Of a DNA stretch of 64,000 bases, positions 45,375-57,464 are shown piece after piece (within the stretch, counting starts at the first letter, position 1; each line of letters begins with the position of its first letter). Below the pieces are notes generated by a model. The model had not been told where the DNA came from. It made no database searches and worked only from the letters and a program-made list of their open reading frames with translations. The stretch is from Cervus elaphus (Eukaryota > Chordata > Mammalia > Artiodactyla > Cervidae), in contig NC_057817.1 of the NCBI RefSeq assembly GCF_910594005.1, positions 25,955,001 to 26,019,000 on the forward strand, read 5' to 3'. The translations under genes were made by a program, and so were the position numbers.

Positions 45375-47777
45375 CACATCATCATACCATCATGTTTTAA
45401 TTATTATTAATATGATGAAGCAACTCTGTACAAGGACAATATAAAGGGAAAACGTGCTAGAGACAGACATCCGCATAGGCGGGCACACTACAGAGAGCTG
45501 GGGAAGGAGGGAGAAAGGGCATCTACCCACAAGGGTCACTCTACTAGCAACAGACACAGACCAGGACACAGAGTAACAGAGACGCTCACAGAAGTCAAGT
45601 TTAAAGCGACAGGAAGACAATATTGCATATCTTTGTTCCCCCACCCCTGCTGGAGTGTTCTGGTCTCTCTTCTCTATTAAGCTGTAAGAGTCAGGCTGGA
45701 GTGGTGGAGCTCAAACCCAGCACCCCAGAGCCCAGGAGGTCACAGGAGGGGCTGAATGAAGGGATAGATGGGTGACCTGGCAAAGAGGGGAGTGCCTCAC
45801 ACCCAGGTCCAGCCCACAGGGGAGTGCGCAGACAGCTGGAAGCCTAGTGATTTCTGCAGACTTGTACATAGGTTAATGTTGGTGGGGAAGTATGTCAGGT
45901 GCCCAGTGGGGGGTGGGGGTATGTGATTGTACAGGCTACTCTGCAGGGCTGAATTTGGGGCTATGAGTCTGCCTGCTTGCAAATACAGTCAGGAGAATGG
46001 TGTAGGCCCAATGGTGTACTGGGCCACTGTGCCTGTTTGTCCATGCCTCTGTATAATCTTGTGCAGGGCCTTGAAGCTGGTGGGAGAGTGGGGGGCCCTG
46101 TGGATTGCCTTTCCAGGATGTGGAAGGAGAGACTCTCCCCAGGTGGGAAGAACTCCAAGCAAGCAGGCCAGTTTCACACCGTCCAGGCTGGGTTTAACTC
46201 CCATCATTCCCCCCCACCCAACCCCGCTTCTCATTCTCTGCCTCCTGGCAAGGCTGGGTCAGCAGATGGGAGGTTGAGGGACTCTCACCAAGAGGAATAA
46301 AAATGAGTGCAAGAAGGCAGGCCGGCTCCCTCACTGCTTCTCTTTCCGAAGCCAGCCTGGCATCTACCCAGATGGGGGTGGGGCCGTGGCAGAAGGGGGC
46401 TATGAATAAAAGGCTCTGGGTGGGTGAAGCCACTCTCTGGCCTACAGTGGGTTTTGGGGATGTGCCCTTCCGTCTCCTCTGGTCCTCCTAACCCGCGGCT
46501 TCTCAGCCTGGGGGCGGAGGCACCGGATCCTCAGACAAAAGGCGGACGTTGGGGAGTGGTGGAGTGAGGGGTGGGTAAAAAGAGAGAAAGGAGTTGGGTG
46601 GGGGGCTGCAGCGCCCACCTCCTTCATTGTCACCAGCCTGGGAAATCCGGGGGGGGGGGGCCTCTGCGCCCGGTAGCCCCTTTTAGGGGCGGATTCTCCT
46701 CCCGCCTCATAAATTATCCTGGTCCAGCCTCCGGCCGTGACCATGAACGCCAGCGGGAAGAGAGAATCTGCCGCGGCTGCCAGAACTCTCTCGGCCATTC
46801 AATGCTGCACTTCGCAGCTCTTTTTACAGCCTCCCCTGTTTCCCAGAAAGCCAGGTGGGGGTCCCTGGGGTGGCTACTGAACCTGAGACTGCGTCTGCTC
46901 AGCGCTCAATTCCCCTCTTGGGGCTTCCAGTCCGTAGCCGCCTGGACGGCAGCGAGAGTGGATGACAGCCCACCTGTGAGCCAATGGGCGCAGGGGCTCG
47001 GTGGAGCGGGCTGAGGACCAGGAGAACGGTTGGCTCGCTCGGGTAGCCTGCTCTAAAGGGGACCTATGGCTGATGATCGCCCCGTCCACAGCCAGCTGGG
47101 CAAAATGCTCATGCCTACTCATGCCTTCGCCTGCTCTGCATCCAGGCCTGGAGGACCCAGGCCCCAGCGGACTTGGGCACTGCTGACCATTCTGTTCTCT
47201 CAAACCACACTTCCTCCTACATTTCCCCACTTCCTCCTGCCCTCCCAGAGCCACCCTGACCCCATCCCCAATCTCTGCTGATACTCCACTCTCACTCCCT
47301 CCTCTCGCTCGGCCAGTCCTAACCCAACAACTGCAAGCTCTGAGAGCATTGGTCCTACTGTCCCCACCCTGGCCTACTCCTGCAGGCAGACTGACCAAAG
47401 ATCATGGAAGGAAAATGGTGGGAGGGGGCGCCTTAGTCACCTTTCCTCCAGATCCTCAGCCAGAGGCCCAAAGTCCCAGTCCCCGGGGTCAAACTAGCCC
47501 CTCCCCAGGGCCTCAGCCTTCCCTTCCCCTACCCCCTACCTGCAGCTGTGGGCTTCTTCTCTCCCTGGTTGGGTTCTTTCCTTGTCTCTGGGACTTGGCA
47601 GGGCCTGCTGGGGGTGTGTGGGAGGGAACCACGAACAAAACAGACAAGAGGCCGTCCAGGGAGGACCTGCAAGAGACGCCTGGCGTTCTAAATGGGGACT
47701 GTGTCCCAGGCAGCGCCCCCTCTTGCTGTCCGCCAGAGACAGGCTCAGTCTGGGGCTGGCACCCGTGTCTTGGCCCC
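45375..47777 (-). other. HOXC12: Possible long HOXC12 3' UTR
   Basis: No AATAAA appears soon after the stop. An ATTAAA on the minus strand at 45401-45396 would end a 2.4-kb UTR, which agrees with the longer HOXC12 gene span I recall in current human annotation. The segment has no other gene. A CTCF-like motif lies at 47711-47728. Confidence 0.4.
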
Positions 47778-48016
47778 CTAAAAGAAGGAGAGAGCTTGCT
47801 CCCTCAAGAGAAGTCTTTTCTTTTTCATTCTGCGGTTCTGAAACCAGATCTTGACCTGCTGGTCACTAAGATTCAAGCGGTCTGAGAGTTCCCTCCGGCG
47901 CTGCCGTGTGATGAACTCGTTCACCAGAAACTCGCCCTCCAGTTCCGCCAGCTGCAACTTCGAATAGGGCTTGCGCTTCTTCCGAGAGCGGCTGTGGATC
48001 GGGTACCAGGGCGCTC
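47778..48016 (-). other. HOXC12: HOXC12 exon 2 coding part (homeobox)
   Basis: 239 coding nt: [15 protein letters not shown], the homeodomain and the REQALSFF tail. The TAG stop is at 47780-47778. Confidence 0.97.
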
Positions 48017-49369
48017 CTGGGTGGAGATGAACCAGCAGGGTTGACCAGAGGACCAAGAGATGACAAGCCCAGTACCCTCGTCTTTCCCAAGCGCCTTTCA
48101 CCTTGGCCTAACCACCCACGCCAGGCTCTTCCTCTCCTGTTTTGCAAAGACTCCCATCCCTAGCAAGTCCTCCGCCTTCATCAATCTCTTCTTCCCCTTT
48201 CACTCTTTTCTCCTGGCCTCCCCAACCCTACTTCTCAGCTTCGCATCCCAGAACCTTCTAGCTTCCTATCCTCTCACTTCTCCTCAAACCTCTTCTTCTC
48301 CAGGATATCCCGGCCCCTTCCTCTCATATCCTCCAGGATGGGGTCCCTGATCAGTTAGAACAGACATGAGCTAGTGACAAGAGTAAACCATATTCACTAG
48401 GCTTTCTTTAAAAAAAAAAAATGTAGGGAATGGGGGCCTGTGGGAAGGTGGAAAGAGAGGCCCTGGGCAAGCAGGAATCATGCTCTGGGTCCCCAGCCCC
48501 CAGGCCTGGAAAAGTCTGTCAGAATCCCCTGTCTCCGGAGCTCCCAGCCCCCTCCGGCTGCAAGCCAAGCAAAAAGGGAATCTCTGTAGTTCTTTTATGG
48601 GGATATTTACATGTTTACAGGGCTCCCCTCCCCAGCTTTTTTTTTTTTTTTTTAAAGAAGCGCTTCCTCACCACACAGTCTGTCACCCTAGGAGGCCCTA
48701 GCTCAGTCCTACACTGCCCGCCCGAGTGAGACGTCCCGTCCGGAGTGGGCCGGGGTCCTTACCGCTGGCCGCGAGCCCGCCGCCGGGGTTTAAAGGCGAT
48801 ACCAAGCTTCCGGGGTCGCCCGCGCCGGCGCCCTTGTTGCCCTCGTTGAGCAGGGACGAACTGGAGTCGGATTCCAGCGACTGGCAAGAGGGCGGGTCGT
48901 GCGGGGGTCCCGCGCCGCCGTCACCACCGCCGCCGCCCGCAGCGTAGTCGTACTTGAAACCGAGCGCTGGCGGCCCCGACGGCTCCAGCGGCAGCAGCGC
49001 TGCCCCGGGCCCGACTCCTGGGCCGGGATCGCGCCCGCGCTCCTCACGCTTCAGGCCCCCGCCGCCGTCGGCGCACGGCTCGCGGTAGTAACCCTTGCTG
49101 TCCTCCACGCGCGCCAGCTCGCACGTGCGGCCGAAAGGAGGGTTGAGAGACACAGGGCTGCCGAGGTAGGGCTGCGGGTAGCCATTGCACGGCTCCGCCG
49201 ACGGCCAGGGCAGCGAGCACACGTTGTCGCGGCGCGGGTAGGACAGCGAAGGCAGCCCGGGCAGCTGCGCCCCGGACGCGCGGAAGTTGGGAAAGTAGAA
49301 GGTGTCTCCCGTGTGGATGTTCACCAGCGGCCCCACAAACCCGGGATTCAAGAGATTATGCTCGCCCAT
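47778..49369 (-). CDS. HOXC12: HOXC12 homeodomain transcription factor, complete; coding exons 49369-48763 and 48016-47778 (minus strand)
   Basis: Nuclear Hox protein of paralogue group 12, expressed in the most posterior axis, distal limb and hair follicle. Exon 1 opens [20 protein letters not shown] and ends in a split Gly codon at 48763 with donor GTAAGG. Exon 2 starts at 48016 after CCACCCAG. The join is 846 nt, or 281 residues, one shorter than the human protein as I recall it. The homeodomain is at about 213-272 ([10 protein letters not shown] to NRRMKKKR), with the group-12 features [10 protein letters not shown] and [10 protein letters not shown]. The C-terminus is [11 protein letters not shown] Gly-rich, Asp-containing run lies at about 143-152, where a small length change would be expected. 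Nothing is broken. Confidence 0.98.
48017..48762 (-). other. HOXC12: HOXC12 intron
   Basis: 746-bp intron, GT at 48762-48761 to AG at 48018-48017. A poly-T run lies at about 48637-48653 and C/T-rich DNA elsewhere. No exon is seen. Confidence 0.9.
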
Positions 49370-49470
49370 TTCCGCGGGGCCCGACCGACAGCTTCTACTT
49401 TATTGCTATCTGACATTAAACATAGTTAAACCTGCACCGGCCACCCATTGGCCGTCCGGCTCACGTGGGC
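49370..49470 (-). promoter_or_regulatory. HOXC12: HOXC12 proximal promoter candidate
   Basis: On the gene strand a CACGTG E-box (49462-49467), a CCAAT box (49451-49447) and a TATA-like AATAAAG (about 49408-49402) precede the ATG, an arrangement similar to HOXC9. Inferred from motifs. Confidence 0.45.
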
Positions 49471-49720
49471 GCCGTCGGCAGGGGGATGGGTGGGGACAGA
49501 GGATCCCCCCACCCTGCACCAACTCCAACTTCCCCCTTCCCCTGTAGAGGGGGGTGAAAGTGAACGAACCGCGGGGGCAGATTTATTCGCTGGCTTCTGG
49601 TTTTTAAAAAGATCATATAAAATCTAACGCAGAGATGGAGGTAATCGCCCGACACGGGGCAAGAGGAAAAAAGCCACACCAAAAATACCTGCACATACAC
49701 GCTTCTGCAACCTGCACAAG

Positions 49721-49736
49721 CCCCCCCCCCCCCCCC
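49721..49736 (+). repeat. Poly-C run
   Basis: Sixteen consecutive C residues. Confidence 0.95.
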
Positions 49737-49759
49737 AGATGTATTATCTTCTGGCCAGC

Positions 49760-49900
49760 AGCTGGCCAGAGCAAAGCCCGTCCCTCTTTAATTAGCTCCT
49801 TTATTAACTAAAACCGTTGGAATTTACAGTATATCCCCAATAAATTACTATTAGATATTGTGTCATATAAAGTTTACTGGCTGTTTAAGGAGACGGATGA
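49760..49900. promoter_or_regulatory. AT-rich homeodomain-site block upstream of HOXC12
   Basis: It has TTTAATTAGC, CCTTTATTAACT, CAATAAATTACTATTAG and TCATATAAAGTTTAC within about 130 bp. Probable regulatory element, inferred. Confidence 0.4.
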
Positions 49901-51359
49901 GCCCTTTGGCTCGGGTTTATTTACAGTAGAGGCGAAGTGGGAGTAAAGACAGGTTTTCCTGCCGCTGTCGCTGCCAGCTTCTTTTCCTCAGCTCTTTCTC
50001 CTCAGGAATTTGGGGAGACACGTGGGGTCCTCTCCTCCAGGAGGTGCGCAGGGAGGATTACTAATGCCAGGTCTTCCCCACTCTCCACCTGGGAGCCACC
50101 CAGCCTCACATCTTCAGTCACTGTTAGAGGAAGAATGTCAGAAGAGAGACGGAAAAAGCAGAATAAAGATGCTCCCAGCTCAATGAGGACTTCCCCACCT
50201 GCTCTTGAAAAGCTGGGGGCTGAACTACTCTTCTCCATGACTTCTGTGAGTCAGAGGGACTTCTGGAGCGGGGGTCCTCTTGGAGTCTTTGCAGCAAGAG
50301 ACTCTGGGCTCCCAGCTGGGCTTGGCTGGCCAGAGAGGCCCCTGATTCCCACTGTGGAGGAAATACACCCCAGAACGAGCCCAGCCTACTGCTGGGACTA
50401 CAGATAACAGTGCCCAGCCCAGTAGGTGTGCTGGGAGTGACTGAAGGAACGCCAAAGAATTATCTTCTTGGCATTTAAAATTGTATGTATGGTGCTAACC
50501 CCAGCAGCTCTTTTTGCAGAAGGCTGAGAACCCAATGCAGACCATTGGCAAAATCAATGGACATCTGGAAGTCACAATCTAACTTCAACCAAGTCCACAG
50601 ACACACAGTCAAGCAGATTAAAATGAAAAGCGAAACAAACCTTCCCTTTGAAACTAGGTGTATTCTATTGGGGTCTAATATAATATTCAGATTTCCATGC
50701 TATTATTTGGGATTCTTTTGAGCCAAAGCTCAAAGCACTGCTTTAAGCAATACCAGGTGGGATCAATAGTTCAGCAAAAGTCTAAATATGAGAATACACC
50801 AGATTTAGAGAAAACTAGAGAGATGACAGAATATGGGAGAAAGAAACCCACGTGGGTGAAAGTTAAATATCTGAGAGTAAGTGGAAGCCACAAAAGCGGA
50901 CCTAAGCAGAAGATTCTCATCTCCCTCTTTTTCTCTCTCTTCTGCAGGACACGGCAGAGAGAATGCAGATTCTTTGAATTCCAGAGCTTCTCAAGCGATT
51001 TCATATCCCAAACCACAGCTGCACACTCCGACAGAAATGTGTCCGCGCGGGCGTCTCCCTGCCCGGCACAGCTCTCAGCTCTTAGCTCAGTACGCTCCGC
51101 TCTCGCTCCGCTTCCTCTTCCCCGCCCTGGCCAGCTAGGCGGCCTGGCCAGGTCCCTCCTGCCCCCAGGAGCCCGCCCCACGCCGGGCCCACTTGCCAGA
51201 ACCGAGGTCAAGCAGTGAGATGTCAGCCCCGCGCAGTCACCTCCAGTCAGAACCGCGACAGTCGGGGAGGCGAGGAGCGAGCAGAACTGAACTGGCTTTT
51301 TTGTGCCTAGTTGATTAAGGGGCTGTGCTACTGCACAGAGGAGCATCCCTCAGCTGCGA

Positions 51360-51530
51360 ATTCCACGTCACAGCATCTCCTTATTTATGCCCTCTTTTCA
51401 AGATGCATTAATAAGCGTTACTGAATATTTAATTAAATTTATTTGGGGGTTATTTTGGGTCATAAAGAAAAACAGGGTGTGACTTTAATATTGTTGCTGT
51501 TTTCAATCAGAACATTGCGCCGGCGGCGAG
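51360..51530. promoter_or_regulatory. AT-rich posterior-Hox motif block between HOXC12 and HOXC13
   Basis: It contains CTTATTTATGCC, GCATTAATAAGCG, AATATTTAATTAAATTTATT, GGTCATAAAG and GACTTTAATATTG, preceded by CACGTCAC. Enhancer-like; function is inferred. Confidence 0.45.
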
Positions 51531-54500
51531 GTCTCCAGGCCTCCAGGCCTCGCGCTCGGCTGCTATTGTTGGTGTGGGGGACGCCGATCTGAGCTTTGCG
51601 GGATAATCACTAGTCCTTGTGGGGTGGAGGCTTCGCCCCATTCTCTTTTCCCTTCCCAGATAACTCCAGTCTCCTAGAAGGGGGGTGCAAGGAGAAAGGT
51701 CTTAGGCTCTCCCGATCCCTCCCTAGCTCGAAAATCTCAAGCCCGGAGCTCTGCTCGCGGTGCTCCGGGCCAGGCAGCTGAGCACGCAGAGCAGCGGCCA
51801 CAGGGCGGCAGATGAAAGGCCGCGGAAATGAGGATGGAGTGAGGACTTCCTTCTTCCAGACAAGCGGTTTCTCCCAGTCCGATTTAGTCCCGTCAAAAAA
51901 AAAAAAAAAAATGCCACCACTTCCCCCAGGTTTCGGACCCTGGCACTTGCACACACACAAACCCCCTTCCTTCTGTGCAGCCCACCCTGTTTCCTCTAGG
52001 CAAGAGCTGCCGAGGACCATCAGCAAAATTCACATCCCCGGTGCCCTACTCCTCGAGGATCATTAGGATTATTACAGGGTTGTTAAGACCCCGGCAAAGA
52101 CCCAAGCAATCTAGGCGCCCAGCCTCCTGGTGGAAGCCTCGGTTCTGTGCGCCTTTAAGGCTCCCCGCTGCACACGCCGCTCTGACGCCCATTCCTTAAC
52201 CCCGCTGGGATTAAAAGGCTGCAGAGACCGCTCCCAGCCTGGGTCCCCGGGGCCGGCGGGAGGCTCGGGTGCGAAGCTAAATCCAGCCTCGGGTAAAGCT
52301 GCTTGCCAGGAGCCGACCCGGACTTGGTGAGAATAATTCGTAGGACAGCCCGAGGCGCTGAGCAACCGTTTCTAGCCGGGTTTAATCCGCCGGCCCTTGC
52401 CAGCCCACAAGAAAAGCTATAATGGCCAGAGCCAGGCTCCGGACGCGCGGAGCGATCTGTGCGCCCACGCTAACACACATTCATAAAATCACAAGAAGAG
52501 GTGGGCTGCCTATTGGCCGCTGGACCACAGGTTCCTGCTGCAGCTGGCCTGGCTCAACCATATCCCCATCCTTCATTAACTCAGGGGTTAATTAAAACTG
52601 AAGACCAGGATGTGGTCCAAGGACTTCCTTGAAGACCCCCGGCAGCCCTCGTGCTTCCTCGCATCCACCAGCGGGATGCCCAGCGGCTTCTCCCGACCTG
52701 GCTCTGTCTAAGCCTCGGTCCCTCCGGCATCTTCGCCGGCTCTGCGCTGTTCCTCGAGTCCCCGCCACCGCCGAACCGGGCGAAAAGAGTTATTACAAAA
52801 TCTCTGACAGCTCTGGTGGCAGAGGCAGAACGGCTGCGGGTAGCTTAGGCCACCGCGGAGTGACTGTGAGCTGCCTGCCATGGTCCGGCTCCCCTGCCGA
52901 GGTCGAAATTATTCCGTGCGGTGCTGCCTTCTCCCTAGTCAGTCGAGGCCAAGGCGGCCCAGTTCAAGGTCACTGCCTAGTTTGCACAAAGCGGTTCTGC
53001 CGCGTATGCAAATGAGGCAGGGCCTCGGGTCCCGAAGGGAGGTGAGCAGGAGCTGGGCTGGCCCAGAGAGGAGAAATGAGAAGCGGCGGGTGGGGAAAGT
53101 CTGCACTCCAGCCCGACCCCTCAGCTCTCTTTAGGTCGTCCTTTTGGGGCATCTTGGGCTTGGGGCAAGATATTGTCGGGTTCAGACAAGACTGATGGGT
53201 GGAGGTAAGGGGCTCAGACTCCTCTTTCTTCTGCTTCGCTAGCTCAGCCAGGGGTCAGAGCCCCCTGTCTCCCAGGTCCCCTTATTCGACTCAAGGAGAA
53301 GATTGGAAGGTCCCTTCCCCTGTGCTGTCTTCCAGGGCTCTGCAGCCTGGAGGAGCAGGGTGTGAGAGGAACCTTGGATGAGGGGGCCCATTCAGGCTTT
53401 CAGGCTCACACAAACGGCCCGGGGTCAGCAGCGCCCTTACCTCCTCCAAGTCTTCTGTGGCTCCCTTGGGCCCCCCCCCCCCCCACAAGATCCCAGCCCG
53501 ATTGCCACTCAGGAAATGAGGAAGGGGTCGGGAGGGGTCCCGGGGGGAACATCTGGGAGACCATCTCTCCACTCCTCACCTGAACCTTCTTCCCTCATTT
53601 TCACTGTCCTTTCAGCGCTCGAATCGTTAACTAGTTTCGCAGCTCTGACATTTTCTCCCTCCACCAGCAGAGGATCTCCTCCGCCTAGTGAATTACTGAG
53701 TGTCAGGAAAGGTGTGGGGACCAAGTTAAAAAAAAAAAGAAAAAAAGCACCCTCTCCTCAACACCACACCTACAGACGCCGGCAACGTAAGGGGAGCCCA
53801 GGGCCAGGGTCTCCGTGGACCTCGAAGCTCAGCATGGGGTGAGGACTACGTAGAGTGCCCTCTGTCACCCAACCAGCCGCTCCCTCTGACCATGGCCTCT
53901 GGCCAGCCCTGTTCAGGGGAAGGGCTGAGATCTGCTTGGGGTCTGCTCTGCCCAGTTACCCAAATGCTTCCCAAACCAAGCCTCCAGTTCTGGGCGGGGG
54001 CGGAGATGGTGCTGGGCACAGGCGGATTGCGTGGGGGCAACCGGCCTAGAGGCCAGTGGGGATAGGAGGATGCGCTGCTAACCCCGAGGCTGGCTGGGCT
54101 GGAAGAACGGGAACAGGGTCCGCTTACCTTTGGAGACTGAAGAGGTTCAGAAGGGTGTGGGGCAGGGGATCTCAGCCTCCAGGAACCCTCTGGATACCCC
54201 CTCCCCAAGGCGGACCTCAAGCCCAGACGAGGTATCTGAGGAGGGCGGGGCGGAGGAGGCAGAGGCTTTGGCCAGCGGTAGGCGCGCGGGAGCCGAGTTG
54301 CAGAGCATCTCTGGAGAGGCCGCCTTTTATGGGCATTATTAGCGCCCCTGTCTAGACTGCAGACGACACCTCTGTGTGTAAACAGAGGTGGCGGGCTCTG
54401 GCGGGAATGGGGATGGTGCGTCGAGGGGCAAGCGGCCCTCTCCTCCTCTGGCCACAGGAAGATCAAGGCCTTTTCCACCCTCCCCCACTTCCCAGTGCTC

Positions 54501-55460
54501 CCTGCGATGTCAAGGTCAGAAAGACCTAGTCACGGTCAAGGCTAAAAGAGGAAGAGCCTGGTTGGTTGTGAAAAGGCTATGGCCCCCTCCTCCTCCTCCC
54601 AGAAGCCCCCGGCTCCCCAGGGCCCCTCCATCTTCCACTAGCGCAGGTCTGGATACACATCTGCCTGATCCAGGGCTTGGAGTTCTTTGAGGAGCGGGCT
54701 TCCGACACCATCCAAGTCAGACTCAAGTAGATCTTAGTGTGGGGGGTCTCTTCAAAACAGAACAGAAGGGGCTGCTAGAGGGTTCCCAGCTTCAATCCTC
54801 GGAGAGATGAAGAGTGTCCCAGGGGCTGCCCCCACCTACACCCACACAGCCCTGCTGACCAGCCGCCTGTGGAAAAACACCTGGTCTGGAGACAGTCATG
54901 GAGGAGTCTCCCAAGGACTGCTGGCCTTGCATCCTCAGGTGGGTTCCTGGCTGCGAGACTGACTACTGGCTGAAAGGCCGGTTGTGCTGGCCCTAGATCT
55001 GAAGACTAAGATGTGGGTGGGGAAGGGGTTTTCTCCCCCAAATCAGGAAAAGTTCTAACTGAGTCCTCCCTGGCAGCCTGGTAGAGTGGCCTCCAGAACG
55101 AACGAGCGTCCTGTGAGGCTCTGGCTCTCCCAGGTCTCCCAGCCCTGGCCACAGAGTCACAGGGAGCAGGTGATGCCACTGGGTTATGAGAAAGATAGCA
55201 GGAACCTCAGCCCAGAGAAGAGGAAACTGCAATGCTCACAGTCCTTTGGACTTTTCTGTCCCCTTACACCTTCATATTTATGGCACTCTCACTCTCACAC
55301 AGACACTGGGAGACTGGCCTTGGAAAGAAAAGCTTTTCTAAATCTGAATGAAGAAAACACACACTCTACACCTTGAGATGAGTGCTGGCTGACAACATTG
55401 CTAGGCATGCACACAGAGAGGCAGTAAAGCTGGGGAAATTCTGCACTAATCAGAGGCTCC

Positions 55461-55534
55461 ATACACACACACACACAAAGATGCACACAGGCACACACAC
55501 AGGCATGTGCATGCACACACACACACACACACAC
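55461..55534 (+). repeat. Interrupted (AC)n microsatellite
   Basis: ACACAC runs separated by AAAGATGC and GGCATGTGCATG interruptions. Confidence 0.9.
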
Positions 55535-57464
55535 ATCCTTTCATAGGAAGATCTCACAGAGTTCCCCAGTGAGAATACCAACTCTTGGAGGAAGGACAGG
55601 TAAGGAACCAACACAATCAGGGAACAAATACTTTTTTTCCCAACTCTGGGGAATGTGTGTCTCCCCAGAATACACACTCACACAATACCTGTCTCACACA
55701 GGAGTTTCCATTCTCAGACCTGCTTACTTTTGTGGGAGAGGCATCCCCAAAACTGCTCTAGGCATAGTTAATCCAGTGAATGGGTGGCATCTTAAACACC
55801 CTGGCACACTGGGGCTCACCGGGACTCAGAAGTACCACAGTGCCTGCCTGGGTCACTGGTGTCCCAGTGAGCCTGTACTAGCTTTCCCTCTCTTTTCCAT
55901 GGCCCCCTTCTGGGGCCTTAGGGCGGGTCCCTCTGTGTGGGAAGGCTTGTTCAGTTGACTTCATGTGGGTTTGTGTGCAGAAGTGGAAGGCTGCCTCGGA
56001 GAACTTCAGAATTCTCTTTCCCTACTGAGCCTCCAAGTCTCCACTGTGTCTACAGCTGTATCATGGGACGTCCCAGTGCACTCCCAGGTCAAGAGGGCTA
56101 TGGGTCCATTAAGGAAGCCCCGAGGTCTCTTGTCTACTCACTTCCTTTTTCTGATGAAACACACACATTTAGTGTTCAATTCTTTACATCTCAGGGAAGA
56201 CTGAGGGGTTTTGGAGAGAGATTAGAGTGGTGAGTGGGGAGAGAAAGGGGAGATGGAATTAAGAATGAATCTTATTCCTAGGAGAGTCATCTATTTGCAA
56301 CTCCTAATCTGTACTGCTCAGCCTGGGATTCTTTGGTTAGTTAATCCAGGGTTGAGATGGAGAGAACAGGATCGGCAGCCACACCAGTAGCAGAGGCTCC
56401 ACAGAGGGTGAATTCTTAGTCTCTTAGTCTCTCAGATTCAGTGTGTGTGTTGTGTGTGCATATGTGTGTATCACAACCCCCACCAAACATTTATTTAAAT
56501 AAAACTTGAAGACCTTCAGCCATTAGGCAAAAAGAAATTGGAGCACTCTGAATTCCAATCCAATGCCTCCAGTCTTTCTATATCTCAGGAGAGGAAAAAT
56601 ATCATAACATAAAAGTTGTTGCAGTAAAGATTTAATCTGAGATAACATTGTTTTAGGCTATATTGCTTTTTAAAAATCTCTTAACCTGACAACTTAATGA
56701 TCTCATTAACTCAATGGGATAGGAAGATAGGCGCAGATGGACAGGACAGTGAAAACAAATTAGTGGCAGAGTCTGCACAGCTCCCGATTGCCTGGAAGAC
56801 TGAGGTTTCCAAGAAAGCTGGAGAATAGAAGCAAGGTTGGCTTAGCAAACTTGGGGCCCACAGCGTCCTTGGGGCCTGACCTCTTGCGCAGATCGGTGGG
56901 GAAGAAAAGAGAGCAGCTTGGGAATGCTGAGCTTGCAGCCACCCCGCATCAGGGTTGACTAAGGGGGCCACTTCCTAGTTCCAGCTCTGAACTGTTGGGA
57001 AGGATTTGGGACACTGGGGCACTAGGGCCTCAAGAACCTAAGATTAGAGCCCAATTGCTGCCACCACCACTGAAGCATCCAGCTCCCAGATGGGATGGCC
57101 ATTTTCTCAGCCCCGGGATCCAGGATCCAGATGTGAGCCCTGACTATTAACTGAAGTGAACTCACTCACCTGCTGCCAGGCCTTTTTAGTCACTGATCAC
57201 ATCCTTCTCTCCGGAACCTACTCATTCGTTTGGGGCATCAGGATGGTAAAGAGTTTTCTCCTGTCTAGACACTATCAACAATCTGAATGACTAACTTAAA
57301 AAACTTAAGTAAAGCAAAATATGAGTTTGGGATGTACCTAGCCTGGTGTGATGTCAGTACGTAGCCCTGGCCAACTCTGGCTGCATCAGGGCAACAGAGC
57401 CTCCCTCCCCGAAAGAGCCAGTGGATAGGAGTTTCAGAAGTAATCCAAGCAATAAAATTAAGGC

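Larger units (their letters stand above)
49901..57460. other. HOXC12-HOXC13 intergenic region
   Basis: No protein gene, tRNA or clear mobile element. AT-rich regulatory-looking blocks lie at 51360-51530 and about 52500-52600. There are moderately CpG-rich stretches at about 51500-51560, 52090-52320 and 52650-52930, and an AC microsatellite at 55461-55534. Confidence 0.5.

Noticed and set aside
50385..50440. Alu- or L2-like fragment (GCTGGGACTACAG, AACAGTGCCCAG)
   Set aside because: Only short matches, no element ends, no A-tail and no continuing similarity. Most likely chance.
53677..53695. CCACCAGCAGAGGATC as a CTCF site
   Set aside because: Only the first half of the core fits; the GGC part is missing.
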